Counted from the first letter of the stretch, positions 7,908 to 16,271 are shown. The stretch is 64,000 nt of DNA from Formosa algae (GCF_001439665.1 NZ_LMAK01000007.1:1-64000), one strand, 5' to 3'. Translations and numbers: made by a program. Notes: a model not told the origin generated them from the sequence alone.

Positions 7908-8043
7908 TGCTAACTTAAGACGTATATAATTTATTGCTAGTTCTAGCCTACTTACCAAAATCCTCGCGGATTTTATATTCGGTTTTTATTTGCTAAATTA
8001 GGTGCTTAAAACACGCAACAAACCATATACAACAACGTTAGCA
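7908..8043 (+). repeat. attC-like imperfect palindrome, copy D (most complete)
   Basis: This 136-bp copy begins TGCTAAC (7908-7914) and ends GTTAGCA (8037-8043), perfect inverse complements. Next inside, GTATATAATTTATTGC pairs imperfectly with GCAACAAACCATATAC. The middle has a hairpin AAAATCC-TCGC-GGATTTT (7957-7974). The shared TTTATATTCGGTTT segment follows. Its right end lies 58 bp before the start of the CPBP gene. This copy defines the family's symmetric structure. Confidence 0.75.
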
Positions 8044-8100
8044 GTTATTAAAAAAAAACGAACCGAATTTGGAATAAGTAACACAAATCAGAATATAATA

Positions 8101-8790
8101 ATGAAATTAAAAAATAAAGTTTGGAAAGTATTATCAATTATTATTGGCTTTCCAATATTGTATATTCTATTTGGAAAAACCTCAATTGCAATAGAACTTT
8201 TTGCAAATAAAAATTTGGATTATTATATTCCATTTTGAGGAGGAATTATAATACTTCATTGGCTTTCGGTATTAGTAGTTGTGAAATATCTGAAAAGTCA
8301 GAAAAAAACGCTTGTTGATATTGGATATAAACTTTCGAATAAAAAAACGTTATACCTAGTAGGTAGCTATCTTTTAGTTGCCCTTCGAATGCTAGTTGGT
8401 GTTGAAATAATGCTAAATAAAATAGAAATAGACACTTCAAGATTTGGTACTATTTCAGGATTAATTCCCAAAACAACTTCACATAGAATATTTTTCATTC
8501 TTCTTGTTTTTTCAACAGGTTTTTGTGAAGAAATCGTTTATCGAGGTTTTGCGATTACGCAACTGAATGAAATTGGTCTGAATAAATGGATTGCACTAAT
8601 AGTTGCTGCTTTACTATTTATAGGAATTCACGGAATTAACGCATATACCAATCGCTTTTTCTTCTTATTTGGCGGAGGAATTATGTTTGGCATGACATTT
8701 CTATTAAGTAAAAGACTACTTCCTTCAATTCTAATACATTTAGTTATTAACTTATCGGCAATGATGGCAATAATGCAATTATCGGAATAA
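8101..8790 (+). pseudogene. CPBP intramembrane metalloprotease, interrupted by in-frame TGA
   Basis: One frame runs from ATG 8101 to TAA 8788-8790 but is cut by TGA at 8236-8238, after Pro-Phe and before Gly-Gly. Reading through gives ~229 residues of a CPBP (Abi/Rce1-like) protease. It has several membrane helices, the EEIVYRG catalytic motif at residues ~143-149, a FIGIHG motif with the second metal His, and a late HLVINLS motif. TGG to TGA is a one-base change, so a lost Trp codon is the simplest reading. A GTG at 8281 could give a shortened protein that keeps all catalytic motifs but loses the first helix or two. CPBP proteases mature prenylated or peptide substrates, and some act in bacteriocin immunity. 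The gene follows attC-like copy D. Confidence 0.75.
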
Positions 8791-8877
8791 AGATTATGGA
8801 GCAATAACAAGAGATGTTCATCCATGCTATGTTTCAAAAACAAAGGCTACTTTATTTAGATATCTTATATTTAGCTC

Positions 8878-9135
8878 ATGAAAAAATTCGACCCTTATAT
8901 AAAAATTTCCTGCTTACTGTATATTGCAATACTGTTATATTTCTTAATAAATAATAGTGGTTACAATTTTTATTATAACTATTCACCAATAATTTCTGGT
9001 ATCTACTCAATTTTGTTTTTGATTTTAGTAGTTTATAATCTCATTAAAAAATCTAACTTTAAAACACTTCTAATCAATATTGTATTTTTAATACTACTAG
9101 GCTTTATTTTTATTTGCCATATATTAAATATTTAA
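8878..9135 (+). CDS. Small membrane protein, three helices
   Basis: The 85-residue product is almost entirely hydrophobic, with segments at ~9-25, ~35-55 and ~63-83 and a short positive N-terminus (MKK). No family is recognised. It ends 5 bp before the zinc-ribbon reading frame at 9141, suggesting cotranscription. Confidence 0.6.
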   Translation: MKKFDPYIKISCLLYIAILLYFLINNSGYNFYYNYSPIISGIYSILFLILVVYNLIKKSNFKTLLINIVFLILLGFIFICHILNI

Positions 9136-9140
9136 ATTCC

Positions 9141-9524
9141 ATGTACGTATACGCCACGTGTAAAAGCTGTAAAAACGAAATCCGTATTTTTACGAATGCG
9201 AATACGCGTGTTGAATTTGCTATGCTAGACGGAGAACATAAAATACTTACCTGTAAACAGTGCGGAACCAAAACAAAATTCAGCGTTGATGAACTCTATG
9301 CAAAAAAATCTAAAAGGGCTCAGATTATAGCTGGTCTAGTGTTCTTTATTGGTACGCCACTTATGTAGTTTTTTGTAAGTCCGGTCTTTTTAAAAAGTAA
9401 TGCTCATTATGTTATATATGCTGTAGGCGGATTTTTACTTGTTCCTGGATATATTTTCGGTATTATAAAAAAACAGGACCGTATTAGAGTAAACGCTTTT
9501 AATAGAATGACATTAAAAGGTTAA
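9141..9524 (+). pseudogene. Zinc-ribbon membrane protein, interrupted by in-frame TAG
   Basis: From ATG 9141 the frame encodes a zinc ribbon (Cys7-x2-Cys10 and Cys38-x2-Cys41), a basic linker and a hydrophobic helix, then meets TAG at 9366-9368 (codon 76). The same frame continues without a further stop to TAA at 9522-9524, giving FFVSPVFLKS, a second hydrophobic segment (YAVGGFLLVPGYIFGI) and a basic tail. The downstream part looks like the second membrane helix of the same protein, so a single nonsense mutation is likely. Truncated, the protein would keep the zinc ribbon and one helix. An alternative in-frame start at 9114 would overlap the upstream gene. Confidence 0.62.
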
Positions 9525-9723
9525 ACGAATCACCCAAAACATTATGATTATATTAGGATTTACAGGTTGGTTTTAACAGTCAACCTTGGTAATTTTATCA
9601 TTTACGATTACAAATTGTATAGCTATATAAGATAATATTTTAAACTTGGTCTTAAATATAATTACAGTACTGTATAACATACAATACACCACCCTTTGAA
9701 AACAAACTAAAAAATTGATAAGC

Positions 9724-10746
9724 ATGAAAAAACTAAGTCTTCTAATTTTAATAACAGTATTAACCTTTAGCTGTGGGAATAAAAAATCTAAATCAGAATC
9801 TGAACCTGAAAATATAACTCAGGTTAATCCTGCTGAAAACTACTCTGGAACAGCTAGTATTACCCAAGGCATCGCAACCACTATAACCGAAGATATTTAT
9901 ACTTGCGACAGAGGACGCAAAACAGATGTTGGTGAAATATCTTCTACCGACGGAAAAACTTGGATTGTTCCTGCTAAAACGCATTATCTAAATAACGATT
10001 TCCCCTTCGCTACAGATTTACATAACAGCTGCGAAGGACTAAATTATGACACTGCAGAAGAGGCTTTAGCAAATTTTAACGCTGCTAATACAATTACTAT
10101 AGACAACGATGGTGAAACGTACACAGCCTATATTTTTGCCGATAATTACTTTGAAATGTATGTGAATGGTGAGCCTGTAGGAAAAGATAAAGTACCATTT
10201 ACCCAATTTAATTCTAGTGTAGTAAAGTTTAAAGTTAAGAAACCATTTACCATCGCTATGAAATTGGTAGATTGGGAAGAACACCTTGGCGTAGGTTGCG
10301 AGGAAAACAGAGGAAAATCCTTTCATGCTGGAGATGGCGGACTGGTAGCCGTTATTAAAGATGCACAAAACAATATTGTGAGTTCAACAAACGACACTTG
10401 GAAAGCACAAACCTTTTACACCGCGCCTATTGAAGATTTAAGCTGTGTCTCTGAAGAGGGAAATTACAGATATTCTAAAAACTGTAGTACTGAAGGCGGA
10501 CAAGATGGTGCGAATTTTTATGCCTTGCATTGGGAAACCCCTACAGATTGGATGGCTACAGATTTTGATGATTCTAATTGGCCTAACGCAACCACTTTTA
10601 CCAATAAAACCATTGGTGTAGATAATAAACCTGCTTATACAAATTTCACATCCATTTTTGATGATCCCGAACAAGATGCCAAATTTATATGGTCTACTAA
10701 TGTGATATTAGATAACGAAGTTTTGCTGCGTTATACTGTTGAATAA
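9724..10746 (+). CDS. Secreted lipoprotein, galactose-binding-like, unknown function
   Basis: The 340-residue protein has a clear lipoprotein signal (LTFSCG). ATG at 9724 is chosen over TTG at 9715 because the signal peptide follows it directly. The mature part is acidic and aromatic-rich with six or more cysteines. A central stretch (~130-300; YFEMYVNGEPVG, VVKFKVKKPFTIAMKLVDWEE, then DFDDSNWPNAT) resembles the beta-sandwich of galactose-binding or sialidase-associated domains, where 'D-dSNWp-a' is a typical turn. It is the first of three closely spaced genes (15 and 7 bp gaps), with a PEBP-family lipoprotein and a YHYH-domain protein. A common role at the cell surface is inferred. Confidence 0.78.
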   Translation: MKKLSLLILITVLTFSCGNKKSKSESEPENITQVNPAENYSGTASITQGIATTITEDIYTCDRGRKTDVGEISSTDGKTWIVPAKTHYLNNDFPFATDLHNSCEGLNYDTAEEALANFNAANTITIDNDGETYTAYIFADNYFEMYVNGEPVGKDKVPFTQFNSSVVKFKVKKPFTIAMKLVDWEEHLGVGCEENRGKSFHAGDGGLVAVIKDAQNNIVSSTNDTWKAQTFYTAPIEDLSCVSEEGNYRYSKNCSTEGGQDGANFYALHWETPTDWMATDFDDSNWPNATTFTNKTIGVDNKPAYTNFTSIFDDPEQDAKFIWSTNVILDNEVLLRYTVE

Positions 10747-10761
10747 TTTTAATACATCTAT

Positions 10762-11367
10762 ATGAAAATAAACACAATCGTTCCAATAGCAATATGTGTG
10801 TTAGTACTTTTAAATTCTTGTGCTAAACCAACAAAAGATGTGCCTTATATGTATGATGATTATGAAACCAAGCATTCAGATTTTACAGTACAGAGCGAAG
10901 CCATTGTAAACGGAAATTTGTTAGATGCTTTTAAATGTGAAAAGAAAATTGATGATGTAGAACATTCTATCCCTTTATCGTGGTCTTATGTTCCGGAAGG
11001 CACAGGCTCTTTAGCCATAGTCATGTATCATTATCCCAAAAAAGAGCATCAATCAGAAATAAATTCATATCTATTATTGTGGGGAATTGAACCTACGGTT
11101 TCAGAAATCCCATATAAAATGGCCAACAGTTCCAAATGGTTTATGGGGTCAAATAAGGACGGAACTGCAGTCTCTTACACCTCGCCCTGTTCGCACGGTC
11201 CAGGAAAACACGAGTACATTATTAAAGTATTTGCGTTATCAGAAATGCCTGAATCGCTTCCAAAATCGAATAGTCTTGCTGTAGATTTAAATACGTTTAT
11301 GTCTGCCATTTCTAAAGATAATATCATAGACATAACAAGCCTAATATTTACAGATACTAAAAACTAA
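10762..11367 (+). CDS. PEBP-family (YbhB/YbcL-like) lipoprotein
   Basis: This 201-residue lipoprotein (signal peptide ending LNSC) carries the phosphatidylethanolamine-binding-protein fold. After SIPLSWSYVPEGTGSLAIVMYH comes an anion-pocket segment SPCSHGPGKHEYIIKVFAL with the conserved His and Gly-Pro-Gly turn. In the usual motif, D-x-D precedes PW-HW; here the region reads YLLLWGIEP, so the metal-like site is changed. Bacterial members bind small anionic ligands, and no enzyme activity is established. It is the second gene of the 9724-12679 operon, 7 bp before the YHYH gene. PEBP and YHYH proteins are often neighbours. Confidence 0.86.
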   Translation: MKINTIVPIAICVLVLLNSCAKPTKDVPYMYDDYETKHSDFTVQSEAIVNGNLLDAFKCEKKIDDVEHSIPLSWSYVPEGTGSLAIVMYHYPKKEHQSEINSYLLLWGIEPTVSEIPYKMANSSKWFMGSNKDGTAVSYTSPCSHGPGKHEYIIKVFALSEMPESLPKSNSLAVDLNTFMSAISKDNIIDITSLIFTDTKN

Positions 11368-11374
11368 TAGGACT

Positions 11375-12679
11375 ATGAGAATACTAATATGTTTACTTTT
11401 CGTTCAGCTGTTTACAGTGCAAACTTTTGCGCACGAAGGTGGCCACGGCACACCAACAAAACAGTGGCATTTTATAAATGATACGAAAACAATACAAGCC
11501 GATTTTATACAAAAGGATGGTGATAAAGTCTATTTAGCAGATGAAAATCACAACATTTTAACGTATAACTATGCCGATTTTATAGCTAAAGATCAGCAGT
11601 ATATTTTAGAGACATCAGATTGGATTACCTATCAAAATACGCTTCTTGAAACACAAAACTCATCATCAGTAGATTATACACAACTTTACCTAATATTAGG
11701 TCTGGGATTACTTGTATTTGCGGGCTTTAGTTATTCATCTAAAACAAAAAATAGTAGGATAGCCTTTAGTGGTTTTGGTGTTATCTTATTAATTATGGGC
11801 TGTAAAAACTCAACTTCAACTTCTAGCTCAAAGATGGCAGCCAATAGCATTCCTTTCTTAGAAACTATTTTTGGTCGTTTTGACAAAGTGAATACACGAC
11901 ATGATGATACTTATTTTTATATTGAATCTAATGGAATTCCAGATCACGAGATGATGACTGGTATTAGCAATTGGCAACAACAAGTTCCTATTAATCATGA
12001 CTATTCTGGTAACAATGCGTGGGCTATTCCGTTACAACCAGAATTGGCAGAACATCCACTATCTACAAAAGATAATTTTATGAAAGGTGCCATTGCCATT
12101 GCAGTTAACGGGATTCCTATATTTAATCCGTTAAACAATCGTGGCGAAGATGCCAATGCCATTGGAGAATTAGATCAATGGGGCGGACATTGCGGTCGTG
12201 CAGACGATTATCATTATCACTTACCGCCTACGCACTTACAAGCTCAGGTTGGTGCAGATAAACCCATTGCTTACGCCTTGGATGGTTTTCCTGTATATGG
12301 TGAAACCACTGAAGCACTCGACGAAAATTTAGGTCGTTTTACTTCAGACAGTACATATCAATATCATTTTGTAAAAACATATCCGTATTTTATTGCAGCC
12401 ATGCGCGGAACTGTAAAGATAAATCCACAAACACAAGCACCAGAAAACGAAATTATGCCACAAGCAAAAACTCGAGGCGTAAGACCCGATTTAAGACCTT
12501 TACGCGGTGCAGAAATTGTTGATTTCTCAAACCCAAGTCCTAACCAATACAGTTTAACGTATACCGTAGATTCGCTTTCTCATAAAATAAATTATGGTTG
12601 GGACGCCGCAAATACTTATACTTTCGAATTTGTAAATCCGGATGGGACAAGTGAAACTGCAACATATACACGAAAATAA
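11375..12679 (+). CDS. YHYH-domain membrane-anchored protein with N-terminal SLA1-like domain
   Basis: The 434-residue protein starts with a signal peptide (cleaved near VQTFA/HEGGHG), then an SHD1/SLA1-like segment (residues ~28-85: WHFINDTKTIQADFIQ ... ADFIAKDQQYI). A transmembrane helix lies at ~105-124 and a second hydrophobic stretch at ~130-145 ends in IMGCKN, which looks like an internal lipobox. From ~160 to the end it is a YHYH domain: WGGHC, the name-giving YHYHLPP motif near residue 285, ALDGFPVYGE, and YPYFIAAMRG. The domain is probably metal-binding (His/Cys-rich), but its activity is unknown. The unusual join of SLA1-like, membrane and YHYH parts suggests a gene fusion. It is the last gene of its operon. 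Confidence 0.85.
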   Translation: MRILICLLFVQLFTVQTFAHEGGHGTPTKQWHFINDTKTIQADFIQKDGDKVYLADENHNILTYNYADFIAKDQQYILETSDWITYQNTLLETQNSSSVDYTQLYLILGLGLLVFAGFSYSSKTKNSRIAFSGFGVILLIMGCKNSTSTSSSKMAANSIPFLETIFGRFDKVNTRHDDTYFYIESNGIPDHEMMTGISNWQQQVPINHDYSGNNAWAIPLQPELAEHPLSTKDNFMKGAIAIAVNGIPIFNPLNNRGEDANAIGELDQWGGHCGRADDYHYHLPPTHLQAQVGADKPIAYALDGFPVYGETTEALDENLGRFTSDSTYQYHFVKTYPYFIAAMRGTVKINPQTQAPENEIMPQAKTRGVRPDLRPLRGAEIVDFSNPSPNQYSLTYTVDSLSHKINYGWDAANTYTFEFVNPDGTSETATYTRK

Positions 12680-12778
12680 ACACATTAACACATTCACAAT
12701 AAACACATTAAACATAATCGTTTTATTATCAATCTTGTTATTTATCAAGGCAAAAAGAACGTTATACTCAATATAAAT

Positions 12779-12829
12779 TAAGAGGACAATGTAATCTAAA
12801 ACGTTCAACGTAAGCAATAAGAGGACAAT
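12779..12829. repeat. Pair of direct repeats upstream of acyl-CoA synthetase
   Basis: TAAGAGGACAAT occurs at 12779-12790 and again at 12818-12829, 39 bp apart. The second copy ends 6 bp before a TANNTTTG promoter element. The spacing and position suggest an operator pair for an unknown regulator; this is inference. Confidence 0.45.
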
Positions 12830-12835
12830 TATTCG

Positions 12836-12843
12836 TAACTTTG
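12836..12843 (+). promoter_or_regulatory. -7 promoter element of acyl-CoA synthetase gene
   Basis: TAACTTTG matches TANNTTTG and lies 54 bp before the ATG at 12898. No clear TTTG is found at -33, where the second TAAGAGGACAAT copy sits instead, so an activator may be needed. Confidence 0.5.
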
Positions 12844-12897
12844 TGCACTTTAATTTAAGCATGGCCTTAAATTAATCTTGAAACTAATAATAGTGTA

Positions 12898-14694
12898 ATG
12901 AATTACAAACACTTAGTAGAAGAAATTAAAGAAAATAGTGAGCGTTTTAAAGATAAAAAGGCCATCTATTATAAAAATAATGAGCGTAATACTTGGGAAG
13001 GTATTTCTTGGTTAGATTTTGAATCTCGAATAGAAGTACTTGCTAAGGCCATTATTAATTACGGGATATCTGTGCAACAAAACGTTGCAATCTTTTCTGA
13101 AAACATGCCGAACTGGATCATTGCAGATATTGCAATTATGCGTGCTAGAGCTGTTACAATCCCTATTTATGCAACAAATTCTAAGAAAGAAGTTGAATAT
13201 GTTATAGACGATGCAGAAATCAGTTTACTTTTTGTTGGCGATCAGAATGAATACGATAAAGCTTACGAACTTTTAAACACTTCTAAGTATTTAAAATTAA
13301 TTGTAGCTTTAACCAAAACCATTACGCTGCATGATACTGAGAGATCTGTACATTTAGAAGATTTTATAACTTTTGAAGCTAGTGAACACGTAGAAACAGA
13401 ACTTAAAAAACGTTACTACGAGTGCGATTACGAAGATACGGCAAGTATTATTTATACCTCAGGAACTACTGGAGAACCAAAAGGTGTGATGTTAGATTAT
13501 ACTAATTTTGGAGCATCTTTAGTGGCGCACGACTTCGAATTAGACGTGTCTGAACAAGATGTATCTTTAAGTTTTTTACCATTAAGTCATATTTACGAAC
13601 GTAGCTGGGTATTCTTTTGTTTGAAAAAAGGTATTGAGGTCTATTTTAATCAAGATCCTAAAAAAATTGTGGATGTGATTAAAGAAGTAAAACCAACTGT
13701 AATGTGTACGGTACCACGAATTTTTGAAAAAATTTTTGCTGCCATTCAAGACAAAAGAAAAGAAGCTTCGCCTACTAAAATGAAATTGGCCAGTTGGGCT
13801 TTAGGTATTGGAAACAATTACTATAACAAACATAAACGTCTAGAAAAAGAAGTTCCAGCAATTTTAAAATTAAAATATAAAATAGCCGACAAATTAGTGC
13901 TTAGTAAATTACGAGACGTTTTTGGTGGACGTATAAAATTTATGCCTTGTGGTGGAGCGCCTTTAGCTTCAGATATGGTATCCTTTTTTCATTCGTTTGG
14001 CTTAAATATTAAATGCGGATACGGCTTAACAGAAACTACAGCTACTGCTACCCTATTTGGAGATACGCACTTCGAATTTAATTCTGCTGGAAAACCTATT
14101 GAAGGCACACAGATTAAAATAGGAGATAATAATGAGATTCTTATCAACGGTCCTGGTGTAATGAAAGGGTATTACAAAAAACCGGAGGCTACAGCAGCAG
14201 TTTTTGAAAATGGTTGGTTTAAAACTGGAGATGCTGGTAAAATAGACGCTAAAGGGAATCTAATTATTACCGATAGAATTAAGGATTTAATGAAAACCTC
14301 TGGCGGGAAATATATTGCTCCACAAAAATTAGAAAACGCATTAATTACCGATTCTTTTATTGAGCAAATCGCGGTTATCGGAGATCAACAAAAATATGTT
14401 ACTGCATTAGCCGTTCCTAGTTTTGAGAACTTAAAAAAGTACGCAAAAGAACATAAGATTAACTTTAAAGATGTTGAAGATTTAATTACGAACTTGCAAG
14501 TAATAGATCTTTTTGAAAAACGCTTTGAAGAATTACAAAAGGAATTTTCGAAATTTGAAAAAATTAAAAAGTTCACCTTACTACCTAAAGAGTTTAGTAT
14601 TGAAGCCGGAGAAATTACGGCGACTTTAAAACTTAAACGTAAGGTTATTCAGCAAAAACACAAAGCACTTATAGATAAAATGTATTCAGAATAG
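12898..14694 (+). CDS. Long-chain acyl-CoA synthetase (AMP-binding enzyme)
   Basis: This ANL-superfamily enzyme activates fatty acids to acyl-AMP and then acyl-CoA. It is 598 residues, the usual length of the bacterial FAA1/FadD15-like group. The P-loop-like motif YTSGTTGEPKG is at residues 186-196, followed by a PLSHIYER motif, YGLTETTA (A5), and the hinge/aspartate region GWFKTGDAGKID (A7-A8). The terminal A10 lysine lies in EITATLKLKRK. It should act on the cytoplasmic membrane face, feeding phospholipid synthesis or beta-oxidation. It stands alone, with its own promoter element and direct repeats upstream and a strong terminator 39 bp downstream. Chain-length preference cannot be read from the sequence. 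Confidence 0.93.
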   Translation: MNYKHLVEEIKENSERFKDKKAIYYKNNERNTWEGISWLDFESRIEVLAKAIINYGISVQQNVAIFSENMPNWIIADIAIMRARAVTIPIYATNSKKEVEYVIDDAEISLLFVGDQNEYDKAYELLNTSKYLKLIVALTKTITLHDTERSVHLEDFITFEASEHVETELKKRYYECDYEDTASIIYTSGTTGEPKGVMLDYTNFGASLVAHDFELDVSEQDVSLSFLPLSHIYERSWVFFCLKKGIEVYFNQDPKKIVDVIKEVKPTVMCTVPRIFEKIFAAIQDKRKEASPTKMKLASWALGIGNNYYNKHKRLEKEVPAILKLKYKIADKLVLSKLRDVFGGRIKFMPCGGAPLASDMVSFFHSFGLNIKCGYGLTETTATATLFGDTHFEFNSAGKPIEGTQIKIGDNNEILINGPGVMKGYYKKPEATAAVFENGWFKTGDAGKIDAKGNLIITDRIKDLMKTSGGKYIAPQKLENALITDSFIEQIAVIGDQQKYVTALAVPSFENLKKYAKEHKINFKDVEDLITNLQVIDLFEKRFEELQKEFSKFEKIKKFTLLPKEFSIEAGEITATLKLKRKVIQQKHKALIDKMYSE

Positions 14695-14732
14695 ATACTT
14701 CATATCTTATACTTTTATTTTTTAACCATTAT

Positions 14733-14768
14733 AAAACGCAGCTATATTTAAGTATTTAGCTGCGTTTT
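14733..14768 (+). terminator. Rho-independent terminator after acyl-CoA synthetase
   Basis: A perfect 12-bp stem AAAACGCAGCTA / TAGCTGCGTTTT with a 12-nt loop is followed by further T residues. It begins 39 bp after the stop codon. Confidence 0.85.
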
Positions 14769-14861
14769 TTTTAGTAATGTTACTGTACAAAAAACACCCT
14801 ATAAATTAAGCAAAAACATACCAATTTTAGACTTTACCTTCAATATTAAAATCTATAAAAA

Positions 14862-15761
14862 ATGTTCAATTTATTTAAAAAGAAAGCAAACCCCACCCCT
14901 CCAATTGTAATTTTGTGTTCAACTACACACATCAAAATTAATGGGAAAGCGGTATCCTTTCCAATACATCTCAATACACTTATAGAACTTCTTGGAGAAC
15001 CTTCTAAACAAGAACACGATGTATTATGGCGTGTAGTTTGGGACGATCTCGGCATTTACACAGAGTATGCAACTTGGGACAAGGTGTTCAATATCAATTG
15101 TCTGTTTTCAAAGCATCATAAATTAAAGCATCATCCAAAACGTTATTTTAAAGGTGAAATTAAGGTAAATGACCGAGACGTTTTAGACATCGATTTTATA
15201 AAGCAGGATTTAATAAAACATAGCGTTCAGAAATTAACTTATAAAGATCAGACAGCACCCTATGCCATTTCAATTGGTAAAAATTTCAACTATAAAGCAG
15301 TGATTCCTAAAGATAAATATGAAATAAAAGACTTAGGAGACGATTATATAACTTTTAGTGATTTTGGATTTAAATTAGCCGTAATTCAAGAATTAATGTA
15401 TCATAAGGAATTCCTAACTCCAAAATTTGATTTGATTGAATTCATAGATTGGTATGATAAACGAACCATTGACCTTGAAGAAGAAGGATATACGCCCATA
15501 CCTGAGGTTACCGAATATTTTAAAAATTTACAAATTCCTAAAGCATTAGCTACAGAACTTACAGAAATCTATCAAGATGGCGGTAATGATATTTATCTGC
15601 AACTTCTTAGATTTGGTGAGGGTTGGGAAGAATATTGGGACATTGAAACGACTCAAGACGCTGCCCAATTTCCGAATTTAAAAACAGCCACGATATGTTA
15701 CGCTAAAGGTCATGTGGTAGACGAATTACAAGCTATGGGAATTCAAGCCAAATGGATATAA
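14862..15761 (+). CDS. Hypothetical protein, DUF7738/DUF6892-like
   Basis: The 299-residue cytoplasmic protein appears to have two parts. Residues ~17-150 resemble the DUF7738 type (IKINGKAVSFPI, then a LLGEPSKQEHDVLWRVVWDDLGIYT segment). Residues ~195-299 resemble DUF6892: DWYDKRTIDLEEEGYTPIPE, IYQDGGNDIYLQLLRFGEGWEE, then FPNLKTATICYA. Both families occur mainly as stand-alone or immunity-like proteins next to polymorphic toxins and have no known activity. Here no toxin, Rhs or secretion gene adjoins it. It lies alone between a terminator and the - strand permease operon. Family assignment is by remembered pattern and should be treated as moderate. Confidence 0.7.
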   Translation: MFNLFKKKANPTPPIVILCSTTHIKINGKAVSFPIHLNTLIELLGEPSKQEHDVLWRVVWDDLGIYTEYATWDKVFNINCLFSKHHKLKHHPKRYFKGEIKVNDRDVLDIDFIKQDLIKHSVQKLTYKDQTAPYAISIGKNFNYKAVIPKDKYEIKDLGDDYITFSDFGFKLAVIQELMYHKEFLTPKFDLIEFIDWYDKRTIDLEEEGYTPIPEVTEYFKNLQIPKALATELTEIYQDGGNDIYLQLLRFGEGWEEYWDIETTQDAAQFPNLKTATICYAKGHVVDELQAMGIQAKWI

Positions 15762-15931
15762 TTCGAACACAAATACCTTAATACATTTTATTTCAATAAC
15801 ATATGAAATAAAAGATTTACACGTCTGATGTACCTTATAAAATCAAACGTGTAAACCTCTTGTTTATATTTCGGTTTATAATTTAAAAGAAAATCACCTG
15901 AAATAAGTGGAAATCTATAATACAATGGGTA

Positions 15932-16261
15932 CTATTTCACTGTTCTGGTATGCATGTATAATATCAGATAATTTACACCGATAACGACCAGTCCTAAGCA
16001 CACTATTATTCCTGAATGTATAACATTTAAGATGATAAAATCTGTACTAGCACCTGATAATACAGAAATCCATAGGAACGGACAAAATACTCCTACTAGT
16101 GCAATATTTCGTCCCATTTTCATGCCTTGCTTTATGGATTTTAGTTTAGGAGTAGATTGTTGTTTAGATTTCCCTTTTAGCACATCTTTACAGTGTTTTC
16201 CCATAAGGGTATACGGACAAGCTTGAATAAGTGATTTAAAAAAATGAATTAGTGTCTGCAT
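15932..16261 (-). CDS. Small membrane protein in permease operon
   Basis: The 109-residue product has a basic N-terminal half (TLMGKHCKDVLKGKSKQQ) and two hydrophobic helices (~47-65 and ~72-95). ATG at 16261 is preferred over upstream starts because it lies 10 bp after the permease stop and avoids overlap with that gene. It is the last gene of an ArsR-permease-membrane protein set, all on the - strand. Several cysteines (residues 14, 23, ~58 and ~84) could matter if the operon handles a thiophilic metal or metalloid. No family is recognised. Confidence 0.65.
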   Translation of the reverse strand: MQTLIHFFKSLIQACPYTLMGKHCKDVLKGKSKQQSTPKLKSIKQGMKMGRNIALVGVFCPFLWISVLSGASTDFIILNVIHSGIIVCLGLVVIGVNYLILYMHTRTVK

Positions 16262-16271
16262 CGTTTTTAAT

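Noticed and set aside
8236-9368. Stop-codon recoding (TGA and TAG read as amino acids)
   Set aside because: Two different stops are involved, no selenocysteine-type hairpin is evident after the TGA, and all other genes use both codons as stops. Point mutations are simpler.
12554-12862. 102-residue - strand reading frame over the end of the YHYH gene
   Set aside because: It overlaps a well-supported gene on the other strand and the promoter of the acyl-CoA synthetase gene, with no domain or signal pattern.
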